Origin: Candidatus Cloacimonadota bacterium
GTDB lineage: Bacteria > Cloacimonadota > Cloacimonadia > Cloacimonadales > Cloacimonadaceae
Assembly: GCA_020532085.1 (NCBI GenBank)
Contig: JAJBAV010000019.1
Span: 1 to 49,551 of the forward strand
DNA length: 49,551 nt
Direction: 5' to 3'
Below are positions 25,104 through 32,718 of this stretch, in pieces (position 1 is the stretch's first letter; each line of letters opens with the position of its first letter). Under the pieces are notes generated by a model that was given only the letters and a program-made list of their open reading frames with translations, did not search any database and had not been told where the DNA came from. A program made the position numbers and the translations under genes.

Positions 25104-28100
25104 ATGCACAACGAAAAGATCCACCTCACCCGGATCAAACGCCTGCTGGAGCGGCAGAAACCGCTTCTGATCAAGGACAAGCTGCCCCTCGAGGCCGGAT
25201 TTTCCGCCACCGGCGGGGATTTTCAGCCCCTGGCGCTCAACGCTGTCTGGGGCAAGCCTTGGCAGACCGGCTGGTTCCGGATCAGCGGCAGGATACCGGA
25301 AAGCTTTGCGGGCCAGGATTACAGGCTGCTCTTCGACTGCGACGGCGAGGCCTGCTTGCTGCTGGATGGAGTTCCATACCAGGGTTTCACGCCCAAGGTG
25401 GACTGGTATCACAAGGCCGCCAAGAATCTGCTGCCCCTGGCCTCCATCCGCAAGCCCGGAGAGGATCTCAGCCTGCTGATCGACGCCTCCGCCAACGACC
25501 TCTTCGGCGCGCAGAAAGAGGAATACCGCCTGCGCGAGTGCGCCCTTGTTACCTTTGATGAGCCTCTGTATCAAAGCTTGCTGGACATCGCCCTGCTGCT
25601 GGATCTGGCGGAAGCATTGCCCGAAAAAACTGTCCGCCGCCAGCGTCTGATCTTTGGCCTGGACCAGGTTTGCAATGCCTGGAACAGCGATCAGGAGAGG
25701 GTGAATGCCATCCTGGGCGACCTGCTGTCCGCGCCCGCCCATGCCAGCGCGCTCACCGCCTTCAGCGTGGGGCACGCGCATCTCGATCTGGCCTGGCTGT
25801 GGCCACTGAGAGAAACCCGGCGCAAGGGTGCCCGCACCTTCGCCAACGCGCTGAGGCTGCTGGAGCAATATCCCAGCTACGTATTCGGCGCTTCCCAGGC
25901 CCAGCTGTACCAGTGGATCAAAGCAGACCATCCCGCCCTTTACGCTCAGGTCAAGGAGCGGGTGAAAGAAGGCCGCTGGGAGATCCAGGGCGCTTCCTGG
26001 GTGGAGTTTGACACCAATCTCATCTCCGCGGAATCGATAATCCGCCAGTTCATGTATGGCAAACGCTTCTTCGAGAGCGAGTTCGGCCAGGCCCCCCGCG
26101 TTTTGTGGCTGCCCGACTGCTTCGGCTTTTCCGGCAATCTGCCCCAGTTCCTCAAAGGTTGCGGCGTGGATTGGTTCATCACCCAGAAACTAAGCTGGAA
26201 CGAGACCAACACCTTTCCCCACCACCTCTTCGTTTGGGAGGGGATCGACGGTTCGCGGGTGCTGGCGCATCAGCTTCCCACCAACGATTACAACTTCTCG
26301 AACAACCCCTCCTCTTTTCTGGAAACGGAAAAACGCTATGCCCAGAGCGAGCTCTGCGACGCCTTTCTGAACCTCTACGGGATTGGCGACGGCGGCGGCG
26401 GGCCCACCCGCGACCACATCGAATATGGCCTGCGCCAGCAAAGCCTCGAGGGCGTGAGCAAATTCCGCAGCGCCAGCTCGGCGGATTTCTTCGCCCACCT
26501 CTCCGGGCTGGATCCCAGCCAGCTGCCGGTGGCCTATGGCGAGCTCTATCTGGAATTTCACCGCGGCACCTACACCACCCAGGCCCGCATGAAACAGGAT
26601 AACCGCGGCAGCGAGAAGCTCCTGGCCGCGGCTGAGTTCATGGCCGTGCTGGCCGGACATGCCTATCCGGAACCGCTGCGGCGAATCTGGCAGGACACCC
26701 TGCTGCTGCAATTCCACGACATCATCCCCGGTTCTTCGATCACGCCGGTTTACGAGGATGCCCACACCATCAGCGCCGCCAATCACGCGCAGCTGAAGGA
26801 CTACCTGGCCGCTACGGCGCGCGAGCTTGCGGATAGCGGAACACCTTGCCAGGAAGCCAGTTATCTGGTGTTCAACCCTTCCAACCAGGAACTGGATGAA
26901 TGGCACGCCTTCCCCCAAGAACTCCAGGGCCTGGTGCCGCTGAATGAATACAGCACCGAACTGGCCTCTCTGGAAACGGAAAACGCCCTGTTGGCCAGGA
27001 TCCGGGTACCGGCCTGGGGTTGCCTGCTGCTGCAATTCTCCCCAAACGGCTATCTGCCCAAAACCGAGGCCAGTACAGCTTCCCTGACCCTGGAGAACCG
27101 CTTTCTCAAGGCGGAATTGACCGAGACCGGCGGCATCAGATCCATCTGGGATAAAGAACTGGAGCGCGAACTGCTGATTTCGGAATCCAACCTGCTCCTG
27201 CTCTGGGAAGACGAGCCCAACAACTGGGGCGCCTGGGACATCAATCATTTCTATCGCGACACGGCACCCCAAACAGCCGGCGGCGCAACTTTAAACCAAG
27301 CCCTCAGTTTCACGCTGGAAGGGGAGTTCAGCCGCGTGGTGCAGGATATCCGCATCGGCAAATCCAGCCTGCGCCAGACCATCGAATTGCGCTGTGATGA
27401 CCGCCTGCTGCGCGTCAGCCACGAGATCGCCTGGCAGGAAAAGCACAAAATGCTGCGCACGCATTGGTTCACCGCGGTGCACAATGGCATCGCCAGCTAC
27501 GGCATCCAGGCCGGCGTGATCAAGCGCAGCAGCAAGCCTAAAAGCGCGGTCGAGGCAGCCCAGTTTGAGGTTCCCGCCCAACGCTTTGCGGACCTTTCCC
27601 AGCCGGATCACGGCTGCGCGCTGCTCTGCGACGTCAAATTCGGCTACCGCATCATGGACGGCCAGATGGAATTGAACCTCCTGCGCAGCCCCGCCGACGT
27701 CGATCCCACCGCCGATATCCACAGCCACAGCTACAGCTACGCCTTTTATCCCCACAGCGGCGATTACGAACACAGCGATGTTTTCCGCCAGGCCGAGCGC
27801 CTGGCCCACAGCCTGATCGTGGTGCCGCTGCAAACCCTGCCCGAAAAGTTGCCGCAGCCCCTGTTCCGCTTGGACAGCGACCACGTGAACCTGGATACGG
27901 TCAAGCCCGCGGAGGACGGCGGCGGCATCATCCTGCGCTTCCACGAATACAAGGGCCAAAGCGGCACCGCGCTGCTTTACTGCGCCCAAACCCAGTCCCA
28001 GGCAAGAGTTACCGACCTGCTGGAGCAACCGCTGGAAGCGGATCCGATCCAACTCGACCCCTACTATCCGCTCAGCCTGGAATTCCGGCCTTTCGAGGTG

Positions 28101-28130
28101 AAAACCATCCGTTTGGAGGAACTGCCATGA
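25104..28130 (+). CDS. GH38 alpha-mannosidase
   Basis: This 1008-aa cytosolic enzyme (no signal peptide) hydrolyses terminal alpha-linked mannose. The zinc site is visible as HAHLD (His226 and Asp228 likely ligands), and the nucleophile as Asp338 in WLPDCFGFSGNLPQ. The middle domain contains RGTYTTQARMK and ILPGSSI-like HDIIPGSSI, both usual in the family, and the C-terminal beta-sandwich runs to residue 1008. The N-terminal ~200 residues are a jelly-roll seen in the bacterial type. RBS is AAGAGG, 11 bases after the permease stop. With GH20 and GH130 it suits removal of mannose from N-glycan fragments inside the cell. Confidence 0.95.
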   Translation: MHNEKIHLTRIKRLLERQKPLLIKDKLPLEAGFSATGGDFQPLALNAVWGKPWQTGWFRISGRIPESFAGQDYRLLFDCDGEACLLLDGVPYQGFTPKVDWYHKAAKNLLPLASIRKPGEDLSLLIDASANDLFGAQKEEYRLRECALVTFDEPLYQSLLDIALLLDLAEALPEKTVRRQRLIFGLDQVCNAWNSDQERVNAILGDLLSAPAHASALTAFSVGHAHLDLAWLWPLRETRRKGARTFANALRLLEQYPSYVFGASQAQLYQWIKADHPALYAQVKERVKEGRWEIQGASWVEFDTNLISAESIIRQFMYGKRFFESEFGQAPRVLWLPDCFGFSGNLPQFLKGCGVDWFITQKLSWNETNTFPHHLFVWEGIDGSRVLAHQLPTNDYNFSNNPSSFLETEKRYAQSELCDAFLNLYGIGDGGGGPTRDHIEYGLRQQSLEGVSKFRSASSADFFAHLSGLDPSQLPVAYGELYLEFHRGTYTTQARMKQDNRGSEKLLAAAEFMAVLAGHAYPEPLRRIWQDTLLLQFHDIIPGSSITPVYEDAHTISAANHAQLKDYLAATARELADSGTPCQEASYLVFNPSNQELDEWHAFPQELQGLVPLNEYSTELASLETENALLARIRVPAWGCLLLQFSPNGYLPKTEASTASLTLENRFLKAELTETGGIRSIWDKELERELLISESNLLLLWEDEPNNWGAWDINHFYRDTAPQTAGGATLNQALSFTLEGEFSRVVQDIRIGKSSLRQTIELRCDDRLLRVSHEIAWQEKHKMLRTHWFTAVHNGIASYGIQAGVIKRSSKPKSAVEAAQFEVPAQRFADLSQPDHGCALLCDVKFGYRIMDGQMELNLLRSPADVDPTADIHSHSYSYAFYPHSGDYEHSDVFRQAERLAHSLIVVPLQTLPEKLPQPLFRLDSDHVNLDTVKPAEDGGGIILRFHEYKGQSGTALLYCAQTQSQARVTDLLEQPLEADPIQLDPYYPLSLEFRPFEVKTIRLEELP

Positions 28131-29593
28131 TCCCCCGTCCAAAACAAATGCGCGTGTTCAAAAAGCGCTTCTGGATGACCTCCAGGATCGATTACCAGCG
28201 CAACGCGGAGCTGCCTGAGAAGCTCTTCCGCTTTCTCGCGGCGGACCTCGACGCTTACTATCACAAGCTGATCGGCGTGGGTTTCCTCGACGACGACCAC
28301 AGCACGAGCGTCAGGTTCACCCTCGCCCCCTTCACCAGGAAAGTGCCGCCCGAATATTATTTCCTGAAGGTGGACACCCTGGACATCCAGATCCAGGCTG
28401 AATCGCCAAGCGGCCTCGTCCACGCGTTGCAAACCCTGAAACAGCACCTGTACCTGGCCTATTATTACGTCCAGGACGAGTTTGGCGAACCCGGCGACCT
28501 GCCCTGCCTGGAGATCCGGGACTGGCCCAGCTATCCCTGGCGGGGGCTGCATCTGGACGTGAGCCGACATTTCTTTGACTTCAGGTTCGTGCAGCGTTAT
28601 CTGGACTGGATGTCGCGGTCCAAGCTGAACAAGTTTCACTGGCATCTTTCCGATGACCAGGGCTGGCGCCTCGAAAGCCGGAAATTCCCCCGCCTGCATG
28701 AAATCGGCGCCTGGCGCAAAGAGGCTGACGGCAGCGTCCACGGCGGCTGGTACACCCGCCGCCAGGTGCAGGCGGTGCTGGATCACGCGGCCCTGCGCGG
28801 GATCGAGGTGATCCCCGAGATCGACATCCCCGGCCACGCCATGGCGATACTGGCCGCCTATCCTGAACTGGCCTGCGTTCCGCGGGATTTCGAGGTCCCC
28901 TGCGTCTGGGGCATTTTCGAAGACATCCTCTGCGCCGGCAAGGATGAGGTGATCGATTTTTTGAAAGAGCTGTTCAGCGAAGTGGCGGAACTCTTTCCCG
29001 GCCAGTATGTGCATCTGGGCGGCGACGAAGCTCCCAAGCAGCGTTGGAAAGACTGCCCCCACTGCCAGGCCCGGATCAAAAACCAAGGCCTCGCCGGTGA
29101 GGAAGAGCTGCAGGGCTGGCTGGTGAAAACCCTCGCCCGGCACCTGCGGGGCCTGGGCAAAACGGTGATCGGATGGGACGAGATCCTGGACGGCCAACCG
29201 TGCCAGGATCCAGTGGTGATGGCCTGGCGCGGTGACGGGATCGACGCCGCCCGCAAAGCTCACGACAACGGCAACCGCTACATCCTCTGCCCCTACACCA
29301 AGCTCTATTTCGACGCCCGCAACAATGAGTACGAAACCATCGGCACCGACCAGATCATCCTTTGGGGCGATGTGCTCAAATTCCGGTTCCAGGACTACAG
29401 CTTTCAACGCAAGGAACTCCTGCTGGGAGCCCAGGCCAACGTCTGGACCGAACATCTGGCCAATAAAGCAGACCTGAAGGAAAAGGTTACCCATCGCCTT
29501 CGTCCCCTGGCGGAAATTCTCTGGAATGGCGAACCCGTCGAAGACGTCCGGGAATTCTGGGATCGCTGGAGAGATCTGAATTTCACGCTATGA
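28127..29593 (+). CDS. GH20 beta-N-acetylhexosaminidase
   Basis: The 488-aa enzyme removes terminal beta-GlcNAc or GalNAc using substrate-assisted catalysis. The catalytic Asp300-Glu301 pair lies in YVHLGGDEAPK, preceded by the family strands RGLHLDVSRHFF, LNKFHWHLSDDQGWR (about 165-180) and EIDIPGHA. It has the small N-terminal domain and the TIM barrel but no signal peptide, so it acts in the cytosol, unlike many GH20 enzymes, which are exported. Start overlaps the GH38 stop by ATGA, so translation is coupled. Confidence 0.95.
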   Translation: MIPRPKQMRVFKKRFWMTSRIDYQRNAELPEKLFRFLAADLDAYYHKLIGVGFLDDDHSTSVRFTLAPFTRKVPPEYYFLKVDTLDIQIQAESPSGLVHALQTLKQHLYLAYYYVQDEFGEPGDLPCLEIRDWPSYPWRGLHLDVSRHFFDFRFVQRYLDWMSRSKLNKFHWHLSDDQGWRLESRKFPRLHEIGAWRKEADGSVHGGWYTRRQVQAVLDHAALRGIEVIPEIDIPGHAMAILAAYPELACVPRDFEVPCVWGIFEDILCAGKDEVIDFLKELFSEVAELFPGQYVHLGGDEAPKQRWKDCPHCQARIKNQGLAGEEELQGWLVKTLARHLRGLGKTVIGWDEILDGQPCQDPVVMAWRGDGIDAARKAHDNGNRYILCPYTKLYFDARNNEYETIGTDQIILWGDVLKFRFQDYSFQRKELLLGAQANVWTEHLANKADLKEKVTHRLRPLAEILWNGEPVEDVREFWDRWRDLNFTL

Positions 29594-30552
29594 AACGCCA
29601 CCCCGGCAATCCGCTGATCACCAGGCGGGACATCGTTTCCAGCCATCCCGCCCTGCGCGACGTTTCCTCGGTCTTCAATCCCGGCGGCACTTGGTTCGAG
29701 GGGCAAATCCTCCTCCTGCTGCGGGTGCAGAACCGCGCCCGGGAAACCTTGTTCGTGAAAGCCTGGTCGGAAAATGGCGTGGAATTCCGCGTTGAGGGGG
29801 AACCGCTGCCGCTGCTGGGCTTGGAAGCCTGTCCCCACCTGATTTACCACGTTTACGATCCCCGCATCACCCATCTGGAAGGTATTTACCACGTGATCTG
29901 CGCCCTGGATACCGATCAGGGCTGCTGCCTGGGCTGGTTTTCCACTCCGGATTTTGCCGCTTTGGATTTTCGCGGCCTGGTTTCGGCTGCCGACACCCGC
30001 AACGGCGTCCTCTTCCCGGAGCGGATAGGCGGGCGCTATCTGAGGTTCGAACGCCCCAACACCACGATGATGGCCGACGGAGTTAAAACCGGGTCCCGCA
30101 TAGTCTGCTCCTCATCGGAAGACCTGCTGAACTGGTCTGCCCAAGAGGAGGTGTTTTCCGGCCGGCCCCACTTTTGGGATGAACTGGTCGGTTCCGGTCC
30201 GCCGCCGCTGAAAACCGCGCAGGGTTGGCTGCACCTCTATCACGGCGTGGCCACCCATTTCGGAGCCGCAAATATCTATCAGGCAGGCGTTTCCCTGCAT
30301 GATCTCAAGCGACCCTGGCTCACCCTCGCGAGGGGTAGATACAATGTTCTGGAACCCCGCGAAAGCCATGAACTCTGCGGCCAGGTGCCCAACGTGGTTT
30401 TCCCCACCGCCGCCCTGGCACTGCAAACCGACAGCCGCGGTTTTGTGGACCCAAGCTCCGATATATACGTTTATTACGGCGCGGCCGATACCTGCGTCTG
30501 CCTCGCCACCACCAACGTTGAAAAACTTTTGGAGGCCGTCCATGCGCCCTAA
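29590..30552 (+). CDS. GH130 beta-mannoside phosphorylase
   Basis: The 320-aa five-bladed beta-propeller enzyme uses phosphate to release mannose 1-phosphate from beta-mannosides. Family markers are the RHPGNPLIT start, YDPRIT with the proposed acid Asp90, NGVLFPERIGGRYLRFERPN (about 136-155) and a final YYGAADTCVCLATT. GH130 includes enzymes for mannosyl-glucose, mannooligosaccharides and mannosyl-N-acetylglucosamine. The neighbouring GH38 and GH20 favour Man-GlcNAc, the core left by N-glycan trimming, but the subfamily cannot be fixed from sequence alone. It overlaps the GH20 stop by ATGA. Confidence 0.93.
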   Translation: MKRHPGNPLITRRDIVSSHPALRDVSSVFNPGGTWFEGQILLLLRVQNRARETLFVKAWSENGVEFRVEGEPLPLLGLEACPHLIYHVYDPRITHLEGIYHVICALDTDQGCCLGWFSTPDFAALDFRGLVSAADTRNGVLFPERIGGRYLRFERPNTTMMADGVKTGSRIVCSSSEDLLNWSAQEEVFSGRPHFWDELVGSGPPPLKTAQGWLHLYHGVATHFGAANIYQAGVSLHDLKRPWLTLARGRYNVLEPRESHELCGQVPNVVFPTAALALQTDSRGFVDPSSDIYVYYGAADTCVCLATTNVEKLLEAVHAP

Positions 30553-31621
30553 AACACTTGCCGCATTGTTGTTAACGCTCTGCGGAACCCTGTTCGCGGA
30601 GACTTTTCCCGTTCCGGGCCTGCCCTTCGCTCCGCTTTCCTATCCCTGTTTTCCAGCCCCTGAAACCCCGCGCATCGATGGCTGGATCGATGACCCCGCC
30701 TGGTCCGCCGCCCCTTGGAGCGCCAGCTTCACCGATATTGAGGGCAGCCTAAAACCCTCTCCCCACTTGGATACCAGGTTTAAAATGCTCTGGGACGGCG
30801 AGGGCCTCTACATCGCCGCCAGGCTGGAGGAACCGCAGCTCTGGGCCACCCTCACCGAGCACGACGCCGTGATCTTTTGGGACAACGACTTCGAGGTTTT
30901 CCTCGATCCGAACGGCGACACCCACCACTACTTCGAGCTGGAGATCAACGCCCTGAACACGCTTTGGGACCTCTTTCTGGTGCAGCCCTACCGCGACGAA
31001 CACAGCTCCCTAAACGGCTGGGAAGCCCACGGCGCCAAAACCGCGGTCGGCCTCGAGGGCACCCTGAACGATCCTTCGGACCTCGACACAGCCTGGAACT
31101 TGGAGATCTTCCTGCCCTGGCAGGCTGTGGCTGAATTGGCTGGAACGTCCTGCCCGCCGCGCTCAGGCGACTACTGGCGGATCAATATCTCGCGGGTGCA
31201 GTGGACCACTGAAGTGGCGGAGGGCAACTATCGCAAAGTGGCCGGAATTCCTGAATTCAACTGGGTTTGGAGCCCTCAGGGCCTCATCAACATGCACTAT
31301 CCGGAACGCTGGGGCCTGGTTTGGTTTATGGACGCCCCCAGTCCAGACCGCGCTTGGGAACCTTCCCTGCCCGAGATCCTGCCCGCGGAAGAATACCTGC
31401 GCCAGGTGTATTACGCCCAAAAACAACACCTGCTGGATCACGGCAGCTATTCCATCTCCACTTCTGAACTGGGCCTGGCTCCTTTTCACCACCGGGGAAA
31501 GATCCACCTGCCCCGGCTGGAAGCCACTTCCCGCTCCTTCTGCGCCACCCTGGAAACCGGGGACCTTCCCACCCTGGTCATCACGCAATCCGGACGCCTG
31601 ATCCGGCTTCCGCTCCGGTGA
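30542..31621 (+). CDS. Secreted CBM9-like carbohydrate-binding protein
   Basis: The 359-aa protein has a signal peptide (about 1-19, ending LFAETF). It is followed by a family 9 carbohydrate-binding-like domain (about 40-250): PRIDGWIDDPAW, YIAARLEEPQLWA, DNDFEVFLDPNGDTHHYFELEINALNT and WNLEIFLPW are the usual landmarks. The remaining ~100 residues are unassigned. It starts inside the 3' end of the GH130 gene with GGAGG 6 bases upstream, so it belongs to the operon and is its only fully exported product. It may bind the glycan outside the cell. The final base of its TGA is the first base of the 71-bp palindrome. Confidence 0.85.
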   Translation: MRPKTLAALLLTLCGTLFAETFPVPGLPFAPLSYPCFPAPETPRIDGWIDDPAWSAAPWSASFTDIEGSLKPSPHLDTRFKMLWDGEGLYIAARLEEPQLWATLTEHDAVIFWDNDFEVFLDPNGDTHHYFELEINALNTLWDLFLVQPYRDEHSSLNGWEAHGAKTAVGLEGTLNDPSDLDTAWNLEIFLPWQAVAELAGTSCPPRSGDYWRINISRVQWTTEVAEGNYRKVAGIPEFNWVWSPQGLINMHYPERWGLVWFMDAPSPDRAWEPSLPEILPAEEYLRQVYYAQKQHLLDHGSYSISTSELGLAPFHHRGKIHLPRLEATSRSFCATLETGDLPTLVITQSGRLIRLPLR

Positions 31622-31691
31622 TCAATACGGTATCAATACGGAATCATTACGGATGAAATCCGTATTGATTCCGTATTGATACCGTATTGAT
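31621..31691. repeat. 71-bp palindromic iteron repeat, right copy
   Basis: Exact reverse complement of 19758-19828 over all 71 bases. It lies between the end of the glycan operon and the convergent lipoprotein gene. As a long hairpin it could also end transcription from both sides, though it lacks a clear T-run. Confidence 0.9.
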
Positions 31692-31721
31692 ATTGGGAGC
31701 CGTGCAGGATTAGGTGCTAAT

Positions 31722-32543
31722 TCAGCTCTGTTTTTCCTGGCCGTCGTCCGGAGGAAGGGGGGATTCTTCTGGCGGCCAGCTGCTTTGCAGGGATTTTTGC
31801 TCGGGTGGCCAGTCTGCTTCCGGCGGTGCCTGATCCACAGCCTGGGGCTGCGGTTTCTTTTTACGCAGCAGGAAATAGAGGGCAACGCCCAACCCGGCAA
31901 GCAGAGGGAGCACCCAGAGCAGGGAACCGAGCTTTTTCGCCGCGGCCGCAGCGGGGCTGGGGACTTTGTATTGCAGATAGATTGAATCGCCCTCGGCGCC
32001 TTCGAATTCCCAACTGTAAACTCCCAGGGTGTCGTTCCGGACCTTGGCGTTGGTGCTCACCACCTCGAACGGGACTTTCCAGGTGACCTTGTTTTCCACT
32101 GCATTCGCCAGCATCACATCCTTTTCATCTTGCGGCGCGTTGTCGCCAGCTCTCCAAACTTTGAACACATCGGGTTTATAGGATATGGTAAACAAGCTGT
32201 GGCCGGTGGTCTTTTCCTCCCTCACCACAGACGGCAGAGGAGCTTTGGTGGTGTCCGCGAGCAAGGGAAACTCATTTAAATCTGATATCCGGGCGAAATG
32301 TTTTTCGGATTTGGAGCCCTTTGTCTGCTCATCCTCATAGGCAGTTGTTACCAAGCCATATTTGGCAAATCTGACCGAGTCCTCTTTGACAGTTGCAATA
32401 TGGTCATCAGCATAGTACTCTTTGGTCACTTTGGTAATGAAGCTAAAATCCACGGAATTATCCTTGTTGACGGTGAACACGGATTCGGTGAAGACGCACC
32501 CCGCCAGCAGCAACGCGGCGCAGAGAACAAGGGTCAGGCGCAT
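31722..32543 (-). CDS. Dual-anchored lipoprotein, LppM-like
   Basis: The 273-aa protein has a lipoprotein signal (MRLTLVLCAALLLAGC) with AAAGGAGG ahead of the ATG. A ~180-residue beta-rich ectodomain starts VFTESVFTVNKDNSVDFSF. Near the C-terminus is a membrane helix (about 208-227, LLWVLPLLAGLGVALYFLL), then a basic KKK stop and a proline-rich tail with two WPPE motifs. The order lipobox, domain, C-terminal helix resembles the LppM/DUF3153 type; that match is by general pattern only. Both anchors should hold it in the inner membrane with the tail in the cytoplasm. TTGACG lies upstream at about 32613. Confidence 0.75.
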   Translation of the reverse strand: MRLTLVLCAALLLAGCVFTESVFTVNKDNSVDFSFITKVTKEYYADDHIATVKEDSVRFAKYGLVTTAYEDEQTKGSKSEKHFARISDLNEFPLLADTTKAPLPSVVREEKTTGHSLFTISYKPDVFKVWRAGDNAPQDEKDVMLANAVENKVTWKVPFEVVSTNAKVRNDTLGVYSWEFEGAEGDSIYLQYKVPSPAAAAAKKLGSLLWVLPLLAGLGVALYFLLRKKKPQPQAVDQAPPEADWPPEQKSLQSSWPPEESPLPPDDGQEKQS

Positions 32544-32718
32544 GAAACCTCCTTTGGTTTGAACCCTGATGGATTGTTTCATCCCTAGCAGGCGGCTGTG
32601 GACCGTCAAGCAAAAATTTCCTTGACGCCTGCAGGTTTGTGATAAAGGTTGGACGCAGGCGCTGGACGTGAGATATTTTCGGGAAGCGCAGACATAAGGT
32701 GCCACGAGCAAATAGATC

